Source of the DNA: DASWTL01 sp035575925 | Lineage (GTDB): Bacteria; Bacteroidota; Bacteroidia; Sphingobacteriales; Sphingobacteriaceae | NCBI GenBank assembly: GCA_035575925.1 | Contig: DATLXK010000032.1 | Coordinates: 1-44,912 of the forward strand | Reading direction: 5' to 3' | Length of the DNA: 44,912 bases | Shown: positions 23,593 to 31,881 of the stretch, piece after piece | Layout of the letters: every line of letters begins with the position of its first letter | Numbering within the stretch: position 1 is the first letter of the stretch | The notes under the pieces: generated by a model | Database searches by the model: none | Seen by the model: the letters and a program-made list of their open reading frames with translations, nothing else | Told to the model about the DNA's origin: nothing | Made by a program: the position numbers and the translations under genes

Positions 23593-24876
23593 ATGGTGTG
23601 GACTGATAAGCTTAAGCTGAATAAACAAATAGTTAGGTCCTTAACCGATACAGGATATGTATTACCTAAAGAAATCCAGTTAAAAACCCTTACCAGGATT
23701 AGCGGCGGTCAGGATATTATTGCAATTGGGCCGGAAGGCTGTGGCAAAACAACTACTTGCATCCTAAGCGCATTAAACAAATTCAGGCAGGGTTTTGATG
23801 ATGCTCCCCGGGTTCTGATATTAGTACCGGCGAAGGAGCAGGTACTTAATCTGCTTGATCAGTTCAAAGTACTTAACAAAAATAAAACCATTAAAGTGGT
23901 TGGCTTATATGCTGCCTCTGGTATGGAAGAACAGTTGGATGCTTTAGCTGATGGTGCCGATATTGTTGTGTCAACACCAGACCGGGCACGTGCAATTTAT
24001 CTAAAACTTGCCCTTAACCTAAATAAGATACAGCTTTTAGTACTTGACGATGCCGATCTGATAGTAAAACAAGGATTGCAATTACCGGTTACAGAACTTG
24101 CGAACAGTATTCCAAAATGCCAGCATATTGTATTTACAGAAGTTATGCATGGTAAGTTAAGCAGCATGCTTCAACCTTTTATCAGTAATCCAGCTACTAT
24201 TGAAGTAGAATTGAATTCTGATGCTAAATTAATTACTCATGAGCAGGTTTTATATCATGTACCAAACTTCGGAACCAAGATAAACCTGCTTAATTTGTTT
24301 CTGGAGGATGAGGAACTCTTTACAAAAGTTATGGTAATTGTAAATACACCGTCAACTCTTGAAAAGATATATCATAATTGCTACCGTTCTGTTAAACCAC
24401 AAACCATGCTTTTTAAGCATCAGGCGGATGAAGCCATAACTGCAAATAACATCAGTGAATTTATTACAACAAGATACCGGATTTTATTAGCGGTTAACGG
24501 AGATGTTGAATTGAGTGATACAGATGAAGTGCCGATCATTATCCATTTTGAATTGCCGGAAGATAAAGAGAGTTACATTAGCCGTATTGTTAATCATGAA
24601 CCTGGGAAGCAGGAAAAAATAGCTATAACATTTGCCACCGATCTCGAACTAAATATGATCAGCAAAATTGAACATGCTACAGGTGCTAAAATACCTGTAG
24701 CTGATTTACCTAATGATCTTAAAATGGAAACAGGCCATGTTAAATCAACAAAAGCTGTATTTGAGGAATCTCCAAGCGGCGTTGCTTTTCATCCCAAAAA
24801 GCCAGCAAATGCGAAAACTTATAACTATAGCTCTGGTGTAAAAGCTAAAATGAGCAAGAAGAAAAAACACGGATAA
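23593..24876 (+). CDS. DEAD-box helicase-like protein with degenerate motifs
   Basis: A 427-residue two-RecA-domain protein of the DEAD-box type. The Q-motif region (GYVLPKEIQ) and Walker A (GPEGCGKTT, residues 46-54) are retained. Motif II is DDAD (152-155) instead of DEAD; motif III SAT is replaced by TEV in HIVFTEVM (178-185); motif V (ATDxAARG) reads LAVNGDVELSD (299-309); motif VI (HRIGRTGR) reads SRIVNHEPGK (330-339), so its arginines are mostly gone. The end is basic (KAKMSKKKKHG). ATP binding may persist, but unwinding by the usual mechanism is doubtful. It converges with the DUF4476 gene with a 16-base gap. Confidence 0.85.
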   Translation: MVWTDKLKLNKQIVRSLTDTGYVLPKEIQLKTLTRISGGQDIIAIGPEGCGKTTTCILSALNKFRQGFDDAPRVLILVPAKEQVLNLLDQFKVLNKNKTIKVVGLYAASGMEEQLDALADGADIVVSTPDRARAIYLKLALNLNKIQLLVLDDADLIVKQGLQLPVTELANSIPKCQHIVFTEVMHGKLSSMLQPFISNPATIEVELNSDAKLITHEQVLYHVPNFGTKINLLNLFLEDEELFTKVMVIVNTPSTLEKIYHNCYRSVKPQTMLFKHQADEAITANNISEFITTRYRILLAVNGDVELSDTDEVPIIIHFELPEDKESYISRIVNHEPGKQEKIAITFATDLELNMISKIEHATGAKIPVADLPNDLKMETGHVKSTKAVFEESPSGVAFHPKKPANAKTYNYSSGVKAKMSKKKKHG

Positions 24877-24892
24877 TTTCCTGTTCACTTCT

Positions 24893-26563
24893 TTATTGTT
24901 CCCTATACGTTTTTATGTAATTCGCTAAAGCATCACGGCTTGATTGCGTTGTAAATAAATCATTCAATTGCATAAAATTATTACGGTCGGTAACTGTACG
25001 ATAGGAAAGTTTGGCTAATTCCAACCTGTTGGGTTCTGAATTGATTAAAGAAATTAATTGTCTGACCTGAGCCGTAGTAAAGTAGTTATTGGGATTATTA
25101 AAAACTTCTCTCTCGGCAGAAACTTTAAGGATTTGCAGTAAATTACTCCGCACACTCAAAACTAATAAACTAAATTCGCTATTGGCCATAGGAGTTCTTA
25201 CAACCGTGTTTCCAGAGACTCCACCCATCTGTGTATTAACAAATGTATTAAACTCAGTTCTATGTGAAGCACTTGTAAATAAATCGGCTAACTGAATAAA
25301 GTTATTAGAATCGGTTACACTCCGGAAAGAAAGCTTAGCTAATTCCAGCCTGTCGCTTTCTGAAGTAATGAAAGTCAATAACTGTCTTAATTGAGCGCTG
25401 CTGAAATAATTATTAGTATTTATAACCGCATCACGCACAGCTTCTCCTTTAAGAGATTGCGACCATTTATCCCTAACACTTTGAGTTAGACGATTGAAAT
25501 CATAATCAGTCATTTGAGTTTTAGCAGTATTTTCAATAATTTGCCCACTATTTGTACGTACATAATTATTGAATTCAGCCCTGTTTGCACTACTGTTAAA
25601 TACATTAGCTAACTGAGTGAAATTATTGGGATCTGTTACACCACGGTATGAAAGTTTAACCAGGTCAAGTTTGTTACTTTCAGAAGTAACTAAACCCAAT
25701 AATTGTCTTATCTGACTAGTGCTGAAATAATTATTAGTATTATTAAATGCGTCTCGTATAGCTTCACTTTTAAGGGATTGAGACCATTTGTCTCTAATAC
25801 TTTGCGTCAGCCGATTAAATTCGTATTCAGTTATTTGAGTTTTTGCGGTATTTTCAATCTGTCCTCCATTTAAACGAACGTAATTATTAAATTCAGTTTT
25901 ATTTTCAGTGCTGATAAACACATCGGCCAATTGAGTAAAATTAACCGGATCTGTAACTCCACGGTATGAAAGTTTAACTAAATCCAGCCTGTCGCTTTCA
26001 GATGTAATTAACATTAATAATTTTCTTATTTGAAGAGTACTGAAGTAATTATTAGTATTAATAAATGCATCACGAATCGCCTCTCCTTTTAACGATTGTG
26101 ACCATTTATCTCTAATAGTTACCATTAGTCGATTGTACTCACTGTCGGTCATTTGAGACTTAACTGTTGACGGCACATCATTTACATTACCAATTTGCTC
26201 ACTAAATTGAACTTGCCCGGTTGTAAGAACGGTAATGTTCATATCATATCCGGACCGCACCTCGAAGTTTTTGGAGTATACAAATGTATTTTGCGACTTA
26301 CTGTTATATACAGGATTGTTATTTTTTAAGCGGTATATTTTTAATGTGTGCGAGCCTGTATTAACATTATTCAATACTATCCTGTAATTAGGAACATTTC
26401 TCGTGTTAGTGTTTGAATAATAACTGGTTTCATCTAATAAAACCTGATAGTTATTTGTCGTCTTATTTATTCCTTTAAATATAATAGTGACCTTGCTTGT
26501 ATTTTGGGCTACACTTGATAGCGTTAAAAAACTGCCCAGTATGAGTAATAAGAATATTTTCAT
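24893..26563 (-). CDS. Secreted protein with four DUF4476 repeats
   Basis: The 556-residue protein has a signal peptide (residues 1-19, ending SSVAQ), an N-terminal beta-rich domain (about 22-120, with VTIIFKGINKTTNNYQVLLD) and four tandem DUF4476 domains starting near residues 137, 243, 350 and 458. Each has the pattern F/Y-N-R-L...R-D-KW-SQSLK, NNYFS..Q-R-LL..I-SE..RL-LAKLSYR-VTD..NF-QL. Repeats 1-3 are very similar and share the linker ENTAKT; repeat 4 is more diverged. DUF4476 proteins are exported in Bacteroidota and have no known function. The gene is flanked by convergent and divergent neighbours, so it is its own unit. Confidence 0.9.
   Translation of the reverse strand: MKIFLLLILGSFLTLSSVAQNTSKVTIIFKGINKTTNNYQVLLDETSYYSNTNTRNVPNYRIVLNNVNTGSHTLKIYRLKNNNPVYNSKSQNTFVYSKNFEVRSGYDMNITVLTTGQVQFSEQIGNVNDVPSTVKSQMTDSEYNRLMVTIRDKWSQSLKGEAIRDAFINTNNYFSTLQIRKLLMLITSESDRLDLVKLSYRGVTDPVNFTQLADVFISTENKTEFNNYVRLNGGQIENTAKTQITEYEFNRLTQSIRDKWSQSLKSEAIRDAFNNTNNYFSTSQIRQLLGLVTSESNKLDLVKLSYRGVTDPNNFTQLANVFNSSANRAEFNNYVRTNSGQIIENTAKTQMTDYDFNRLTQSVRDKWSQSLKGEAVRDAVINTNNYFSSAQLRQLLTFITSESDRLELAKLSFRSVTDSNNFIQLADLFTSASHRTEFNTFVNTQMGGVSGNTVVRTPMANSEFSLLVLSVRSNLLQILKVSAEREVFNNPNNYFTTAQVRQLISLINSEPNRLELAKLSYRTVTDRNNFMQLNDLFTTQSSRDALANYIKTYREQ
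24896..26155 (-). repeat. Four tandem DUF4476-coding repeats, about 320 bp each
   Basis: Repeat units are roughly 26155-25838, 25837-25517, 25516-25193 and 25192-24896. Similarity is visible at DNA level in the first three, for example around the conserved NNYFS and SQSLK codons, indicating duplication within the gene. Confidence 0.85.
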
Positions 26564-26721
26564 GATCTTTTTCGTTTTATCTCAATCTTCAAGCAAAATC
26601 CAAGCCATAAGAAAAATACATCAAAAGATGATCTCGTAAATAGACTCTTGTGAAATTAAATTAGAAGTATTTTAGTATTTTGTTGAGATACTTGATATTC
26701 ATACGGCTATAAAATTTCCTG

Positions 26722-27957
26722 ATGAAAAAAATCCTGATTTCGCTTACGGTGATGATGATGCTTTCATGCAATTCACTTTTTATTAAGCCGGTCACCAAAA
26801 AAGACCTGGCAAAAAGTACCGGTATTATATTGGGAGCAGAGCAACCTGAGAAATATCTTTCATATTTAAAAGGAAAAAGAGTTGGCATAGTGGCAAATTA
26901 TGCATCCGTAGTGGGAAGCAGAAATATGCTCATTGTAGATAAACTGTTACCTCTTGGAGTTAATATCGTAAAGATATTCGGCCCAGAACACGGCTTTCGT
27001 GGGAATGCAAGCAACGGAGCTAAGGTTGATGACGAGACAGATCCCGAAACAGGTATTAAAATTATTTCATTATATGGTAAAATTCAAAAACCAACCAGGG
27101 AGCACTTATCAGATATAGATTTGATGATATTTGATATCCAGGATGTTGGCGGTCGCTTTAATACTAAAATTCAAACATTAGAGGCCGTTATGGAGGCCTG
27201 CGCTGAGAACAACAAAGAGTTAATGATCTTTGACAGGCCCAATCCGAATGGTTATTACATCGATGGCCCCATTCTCGAAGATCATCTGCGGTCTGGAATT
27301 GGCAGACATAAAGTTCCCATAACACATGGTATGACCATCGGCGAATTTGCACAAATGCTGAACGGCGAAGGCTATATTGAAAATAATTTAAGGTGTAAAC
27401 TGAATATTATAAAAGTGCTTAATTATACACATGCAACACCTTATATATTGCCCGTTCATCCTACACCAAATTTAAATACTCCCCAATCCGTATTACTTTA
27501 TCCAAGCCTTTGCTTATTTGAAGGAACTATTCTTAGTCAGGGAAGAGGTACTTATATGCCTTTCACCGTTTTGGGCGCGCCAGCTTTAAAAGGAAAATAT
27601 ACCTTTTCATTTACACCCGTAAGCATTAAGGGCATGAGTGAGAATCCTCTGCATAAAGACTCTATTTGTTATGGACTGGATCTCAGAAATTACGATACTA
27701 CCATCTTTCGCAAAACCGGCCAAATTAACCTTAAATGGCTAATAGAACTTTATAAGGCTTATCCCCAAAAAGAAAAATTCTTCGACTATACACAGAGCAA
27801 AAGCATGGGAAATTTTGATAAATTAGCTGGTACGGCCAAATTAAGAGAGGATATCATTGCTGGGGTTTCTGAAGCCGAAATACGCAAAAGCTGGGAGCCT
27901 GGTCTTAAAGAATTCAAACGAATGAGAGAGAAATATCTGCTTTATCCGGATAAATAA
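26722..27957 (+). CDS. DUF1343/NamZ-type exo-beta-N-acetylmuramidase, lipoprotein
   Basis: The 411-residue protein starts with a lipoprotein signal, lipobox Cys at residue 16 (MMMLSCNS). The NamZ family pattern is clear: KRVGIVANYASV, IVKIFGPEHGFRGNASNGAKV, KIISLYGKIQKPT, LMIFDIQDVGGRF, MIFDRPNPNG, ITHGMTIGEFAQMLNGEG and GTILSQGRGT. Characterised NamZ enzymes release terminal MurNAc from peptidoglycan fragments, so this one probably works in cell-wall recycling at the outer or inner membrane. The catalytic assignment rests on the family. Confidence 0.9.
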   Translation: MKKILISLTVMMMLSCNSLFIKPVTKKDLAKSTGIILGAEQPEKYLSYLKGKRVGIVANYASVVGSRNMLIVDKLLPLGVNIVKIFGPEHGFRGNASNGAKVDDETDPETGIKIISLYGKIQKPTREHLSDIDLMIFDIQDVGGRFNTKIQTLEAVMEACAENNKELMIFDRPNPNGYYIDGPILEDHLRSGIGRHKVPITHGMTIGEFAQMLNGEGYIENNLRCKLNIIKVLNYTHATPYILPVHPTPNLNTPQSVLLYPSLCLFEGTILSQGRGTYMPFTVLGAPALKGKYTFSFTPVSIKGMSENPLHKDSICYGLDLRNYDTTIFRKTGQINLKWLIELYKAYPQKEKFFDYTQSKSMGNFDKLAGTAKLREDIIAGVSEAEIRKSWEPGLKEFKRMREKYLLYPDK

Positions 27958-27986
27958 ATTCTATATGTTGTTGTTATTATAAATCT

Positions 27987-28370
27987 GTGAAAACATCTAT
28001 ACGTAAATATGAAAATCTTCATATCGCATTTTGGCTCGTTAAAGACACATGCTGGGTGATGGACCTGCACGTACTAGGAATAATTATGATACTACCTACT
28101 CTTTCACCGGCTATATATATCACATTAAAATCTAAAAGCAGCCTTTCTGAAGCCTTTCATAATTTAGCCGTATGCTTTTGGATACTGGCAAACAGTACGT
28201 GGATGACCGGGGAATTCTTTTTTAATGATACATTAAGACCTTATGCTACAGGTTTCTTTATAACAGGATTGGTCATAATTGCTTATTATTACCTATTTCT
28301 GGTTAAACGGGCTTTACCGGTGAATAACAATTCTTCTATATTAGAAACAAATACAATTCATAACCGATAG
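27987..28370 (+). CDS. Small membrane protein, unknown function
   Basis: The 127-residue frame begins with GTG 27987 (MKTSIRKYENLHIAFWLVKD). Three hydrophobic segments are visible: LHVLGIIMILPTLSPAIYI, FHNLAVCFWILANSTWM and GFFITGLVIIAYYYLFLV. Conserved-looking polar positions inside the membrane parts (FWLVKDTCW, ANSTWMTGEFF) suggest a specific fold rather than random hydrophobicity. I do not recognise a named family. It follows the NamZ-type gene by 29 bases on the same strand. Confidence 0.7.
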   Translation: MKTSIRKYENLHIAFWLVKDTCWVMDLHVLGIIMILPTLSPAIYITLKSKSSLSEAFHNLAVCFWILANSTWMTGEFFFNDTLRPYATGFFITGLVIIAYYYLFLVKRALPVNNNSSILETNTIHNR

Positions 28371-28409
28371 CGAAAAAAGGTGCGGCCGGCTTATTTTTTT
28401 ATTTCTGTG

Positions 28410-28622
28410 TTATATATTACTTTGGATATACAGTTCTTCCACTTTTTTTCTTGCCCACGGTGTTTTTCTCAGAAACGTTAAGCTCGATTTTATACTTGGG
28501 TTACTGATGAAGCAATTAATTCGAACCAATCTGGCCAGCTCTTTCCATCCATAAAGATCTACCAGTTTGTTTAAAATTACTTCGAGGGTTTTTCCGTGCA
28601 GTGGGTTATTTTGTTGCTCCAT
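28410..28622 (-). CDS. VF530 family DNA-binding protein (DUF2132)
   Basis: I start at ATG 28622 (MEQQNNPLHGKTLEVILNKL), giving 70 residues; a frame to 28703 adds 27 hydrophobic residues not typical of the family. The pattern NPLHG.TLE.IL..LV..YGW.ELA..I.I.CF..NPSIKSSL.FLRKTPWAR.KVE.LY matches the VF530/DUF2132 family throughout. The founding Vibrio protein has a helical fold proposed to bind DNA. No partner gene is adjacent. Confidence 0.92.
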   Translation of the reverse strand: MEQQNNPLHGKTLEVILNKLVDLYGWKELARLVRINCFISNPSIKSSLTFLRKTPWARKKVEELYIQSNI

Positions 28623-28796
28623 ATTTATTGTAGCTATCTGTAACCCTGAGGTTATGGACAAACAGCATTGGCCAAAAATAAGGTTAGTAACTAATAATGT
28701 CACACTCAGTTATTAAAAACCCTCTCCTTCAACTTATAATCGTTCATTAATAATTTTCACACCCATTTTTAATAATATTCCATGTAGTTTTATCTT

Positions 28797-29438
28797 ATGA
28801 AAGAAATTCTTATTTTTTGCATTATAGCACTATCCACGGCATGCGGAATTATAAAAAAAGATAGTGGTAACAATAATTGGATCTCCCTCTTTGATGGAAA
28901 ATCACTTACCAACTGGAAGGCCAGTGAAAACCCATCTACATTTTCGGTTGAAAACGGCATGATCGTAGTACATGGGCCGCGGGCTCATTTATTCTATCAG
29001 GGACCTTTAATGAACGGCAATTTCAAAAATTTTGAACTGAAGGCCCAGGTTATGACAATGCCTGGTTCCAACTCTGGCATTTTTATTCATACCGCATATC
29101 AGGAAAACGGTTGGCCCTCCAAAGGATATGAAGTGCAGGTAAACAATTCGCAAAGTGATTGGCGAAGAACCGGCAGCTTATATGCCGTACAAGATGTAAA
29201 AGATGTGTTTGTAAAGGATAATGAGTGGTATACCGAGTATATTAAAGTAGAAGGTAAAAGGGTATTGATAAAAATAAATGACAAAACGGTGGTTGATTAT
29301 ACCGAACCTGACGGCGTTGAAAAAACCGCAGGACGGGCCGAAAAACATTTATCCTCCGGAACCTTTGCACTTCAGGGGCACGATCCTGACAGTAAGGTAT
29401 ATTTTAAAGAAATATGGGTCAGGCCCTTGCCGGAATAA
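28797..29438 (+). CDS. DUF1080 lipoprotein (3-keto-disaccharide hydrolase-like)
   Basis: The 213-residue protein has a lipobox Cys at residue 16 (ALSTACGII) and a concanavalin-like DUF1080 domain: WISLFDGKSLTNWKA, the strand FKNFELKAQVMTMPGSNSGI, IFIHTAYQENGWPSKGYEVQ and GTFALQGHDPDSKVYFKEIWV. Some DUF1080 proteins cleave 3-keto-glycosides; others are binding modules. No GFO/IDH/MocA-type dehydrogenase, the usual partner, is near. Confidence 0.9.
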   Translation: MKEILIFCIIALSTACGIIKKDSGNNNWISLFDGKSLTNWKASENPSTFSVENGMIVVHGPRAHLFYQGPLMNGNFKNFELKAQVMTMPGSNSGIFIHTAYQENGWPSKGYEVQVNNSQSDWRRTGSLYAVQDVKDVFVKDNEWYTEYIKVEGKRVLIKINDKTVVDYTEPDGVEKTAGRAEKHLSSGTFALQGHDPDSKVYFKEIWVRPLPE

Positions 29439-29458
29439 ACAAGGATTATATCATTTAA

Positions 29459-29974
29459 CTATTTCGACTTCTGCGATAGCCTTGCAGCAGCTTTCTTAGG
29501 TGCCCGGGTTGGTTTAGGCTTATCTACGGTTGTATGTTGCTTTTTATCTTCTATTACAGGCACTTTTTCTTCAGAAGAGGATGCTTCGGGAGCATCTTCT
29601 GTAAATAACGGAAGTTCTTTAATAATAAGAAACCATGAAATGATCTTCTTCATGTCTGAAGCATACACCTTTTCCTCGTCATGATCCGGAGCTACTACTC
29701 TGAAATATTTTCTTAAAGCTGCGCCATCTGCTATTTTAGTGTCAGGAACATCTGAATCTTTCATTTTATCGAAAATATCCATAAGTTTCAGATCATCGAC
29801 TTCACCAAACACAGTAATATCTTCCAGCGAAGCAAGTTTAACCGTGGACATATTGACAACGATCTTCACCTTTTGATCTTCAAGACTTTCTAAAACAAAA
29901 GCAGACTTGTTCTGGCCTATTAGTTTAAATAAACCTGACCGTCCTGATACAGAAACTATTCCTTTTAAATTCAT
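29459..29974 (-). CDS. DUF5606 domain protein
   Basis: A 171-residue cytoplasmic protein. The N-terminal 65 residues (MNLKGIVSVSGRSGLFKLIG, FVLESLEDQKVKIVV, ISTVxLASLEDITVF-type strands) and the following helix (LMDIFDKMKD, ALRKYFRVVAPDHDEEKVY, DMKKIISWFLII) match the DUF5606 family of Bacteroidota. The last 40 residues are a Lys/Pro/Ala-rich disordered tail (KPTRAPKKAAARLSQKSK). The cyclophilin gene lies 73 bases upstream on the same strand, a frequent pairing. The function is unknown. Confidence 0.87.
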   Translation of the reverse strand: MNLKGIVSVSGRSGLFKLIGQNKSAFVLESLEDQKVKIVVNMSTVKLASLEDITVFGEVDDLKLMDIFDKMKDSDVPDTKIADGAALRKYFRVVAPDHDEEKVYASDMKKIISWFLIIKELPLFTEDAPEASSSEEKVPVIEDKKQHTTVDKPKPTRAPKKAAARLSQKSK

Positions 29975-29979
29975 AATTA

Positions 29980-30047
29980 TTTAGATATGAGATATGGGTA
30001 TTTAGATTTAAGACACGACATAAGGTCTCCCATCTAATCCCTCAAAT
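29980..30047. repeat. Spacer with purine-rich GAGATATG-like words and a pyrimidine-rich counterpart
   Basis: Between the cyclophilin and DUF5606 genes, the left part reads tagatatgagatatggg and the right part cccatctaatccctcaaatc, whose complement is gatttgagggattagatggg. The two halves could pair imperfectly. Such degenerate GATATGAG spacers are common in this group by my recollection; no function is assigned. Confidence 0.35.
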
Positions 30048-30485
30048 CTATTCCTCTATAACTTCTATTCCTAAAATTTTATCACCCTGGCGAATATCAT
30101 CTACCACATCCACGTTTTCAGTTACTTTCCCAAAACAGGTATGGTTACGGTCTAAATGTGCAGTATTACTACGACTATGGCAAACAAAGAACTGCGAACT
30201 TCCAGTATCTCTTCCTGCATGTGCCATAGATAATACGCCCCGGTCATGGTATTGGTTTTCACCATCCAACTCGCATTTTATTGTGGTTCCAGAACCACCT
30301 GCACCTGTACCTGTAGGGTCGCCACCCTGTATAACAAAATCAGGTATTACACGATGAAAGGTAACATTATTGTAAAACCCTTCTTTAGCAAGTTTTAAAA
30401 AATTTGCCACTGTATTGGGGGCATCCTTGTCGTAGAACTCTACGGTCATATCACCCTTCTCTGTTTTTATAATTGCTTTGCTCAT
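30048..30485 (-). CDS. Cyclophilin-type peptidyl-prolyl isomerase
   Basis: A 145-residue single-domain cyclophilin without signal peptide, hence cytoplasmic. The catalytic and binding residues are seen in NNVTFHRVIPDFVIQGGDP (Arg, Phe), the QFFVCHS motif (family QFFI) and HLDRNHTCFGKVTEN. It is shorter than vertebrate cyclophilins, as is normal for this bacterial class. It is the first gene of a unit with the DUF5606 gene and has a clear promoter. Confidence 0.96.
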   Translation of the reverse strand: MSKAIIKTEKGDMTVEFYDKDAPNTVANFLKLAKEGFYNNVTFHRVIPDFVIQGGDPTGTGAGGSGTTIKCELDGENQYHDRGVLSMAHAGRDTGSSQFFVCHSRSNTAHLDRNHTCFGKVTENVDVVDDIRQGDKILGIEVIEE

Positions 30486-30502
30486 GGAAATTTATAAAGT
30501 GA

Positions 30503-30531
30503 CAAAGTTAATTAAATAGCTGAAATTGCAA
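30503..30531 (-). promoter_or_regulatory. TTG-N18-TAnnTTTG promoter of the cyclophilin gene
   Basis: On the minus strand, TAACTTTG (30510-30503) is an exact -7 match with TTG (30531-30529) 18 bases upstream. It ends 17 bases before the ATG at 30485. Confidence 0.62.
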
Positions 30532-30607
30532 TACTCCGGATAATAAATTGGGTTACTTTTATATCAGTTTTTGATACCATTAATTTACATTTTACGTTAT
30601 CTGCGTC

Positions 30608-31864
30608 ATGCTTAAATGGCGAATTACACTTTTTCTGATTTTTTTTAGCGTTCTGGGCAGAGCTGCATCAATCCTTATCCCTATGGATGAGAACCAGAAA
30701 AATCATCTGAAAGCATACGGAATTACTTTCTGGACATTAAAAAACGGTCTGGAAACAGATTGGCTTTTGAATTACCGTGGCGGCAGTTTCCTGATGAAGT
30801 ATAACCAGGTTTTGGAAAAAGAATGTAAGATACGGGGTGTTTCTTATGAGGTAATAGCGGATGCGAAAGTTACTTCTATATTAAATGAAGTGACAGACCC
30901 ATCGGTAAATATGGATCTGGTGAAGCTTGAAAAGGCCCCCAAAATGGCGGTTTATTCTCCCAAGAATAAGTTACCCTGGGATGATGCTGTAACGCTTGTG
31001 CTCACCTATGCAGAAATTCCGTATGATGTTATTTATGACGATGATGTATTAAAAGGTAAATTATCCAAATATGATTGGCTGCACCTTCATCACGAAGATT
31101 TTACTGGCCAGTACGGGCGTTTTTATTCCAATTTCAGAACAGCAAGTTGGTATATGGAAGATGTAAAGCTGCAGGAAGCAACGGCAAAAAAGCTTGGCTA
31201 TAAAAAAGTGTCGCAAATGAAACTCGCAGTAGCCCAAACTATCAGGGACTTTTGTACGGGCGGGGGCTTTTTGTTTGCAATGTGTTCTGGAACAGATAGT
31301 TTTGACATAGCTCTTGCTGCTGCAGGTGTTGACATTTGTGAAAGTATGTTTGATGGCGATGGTACCGATCCGCAGGCGCAATCAAAACTTAATTTTAACA
31401 ACACATTTGCTTTCAGAGACTTTAAACTGGATATGAACCCTGTTAACTATGAATTTTCAAACATTGATGCTACGCAATTTCGTTCTGTTATAAGAACTAA
31501 TGATTTTTTCACATTATTTGATTTCTCTGCCAAATGGGACGTTGTGCCAACTATGCTTACGCAAAGTCAGGATAAGGTAATTAAAGGCTTTATGGGACAA
31601 ACTACTGCATTCAGAAAAGAATTACTGAAACCCGATGTATTAGTACTGGGAGAAATGAAAACCGCCAATGAGGCCCGTTATATACATGGAGGTTTTGGTA
31701 AAGGGCACTGGACGTTTTATGGAGGTCATGATCCCGAAGATTATCAGCATGCAGTAGGCGATCCGCCTACAGATCTTAGCCTTCATTCCAATTCCACAGG
31801 TTACAGACTTATTCTAAACAATGTATTATTTCCGGCAGCCAAAAAGAAGAAACAGAAAACCTAA
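30608..31864 (+). CDS. Exported protein usually labelled 'asparagine synthetase B'
   Basis: The 418-residue protein has a signal peptide (about 1-20, FSVLGRAAS) and is therefore exported. It begins its mature part ILIPMDENQKNHLKAYGITFW and contains a Rossmann-like half with KMAVYSPKNKLPWDDAVTLV and the elbow-like GGGFLFAMCSGTDSFDIALA, then a C-terminal GGHDPEDYQH segment. Bacteroidota homologues are annotated as asparagine synthetase B, but I see neither the N-terminal Cys of a class II amidotransferase nor an ATP-pyrophosphatase SGG(L/V)DS loop. A class I glutamine amidotransferase-like fold is more plausible. The function is unknown. Confidence 0.75.
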   Translation: MLKWRITLFLIFFSVLGRAASILIPMDENQKNHLKAYGITFWTLKNGLETDWLLNYRGGSFLMKYNQVLEKECKIRGVSYEVIADAKVTSILNEVTDPSVNMDLVKLEKAPKMAVYSPKNKLPWDDAVTLVLTYAEIPYDVIYDDDVLKGKLSKYDWLHLHHEDFTGQYGRFYSNFRTASWYMEDVKLQEATAKKLGYKKVSQMKLAVAQTIRDFCTGGGFLFAMCSGTDSFDIALAAAGVDICESMFDGDGTDPQAQSKLNFNNTFAFRDFKLDMNPVNYEFSNIDATQFRSVIRTNDFFTLFDFSAKWDVVPTMLTQSQDKVIKGFMGQTTAFRKELLKPDVLVLGEMKTANEARYIHGGFGKGHWTFYGGHDPEDYQHAVGDPPTDLSLHSNSTGYRLILNNVLFPAAKKKKQKT

Positions 31865-31881
31865 TCCCTCTTTGTCTGATA

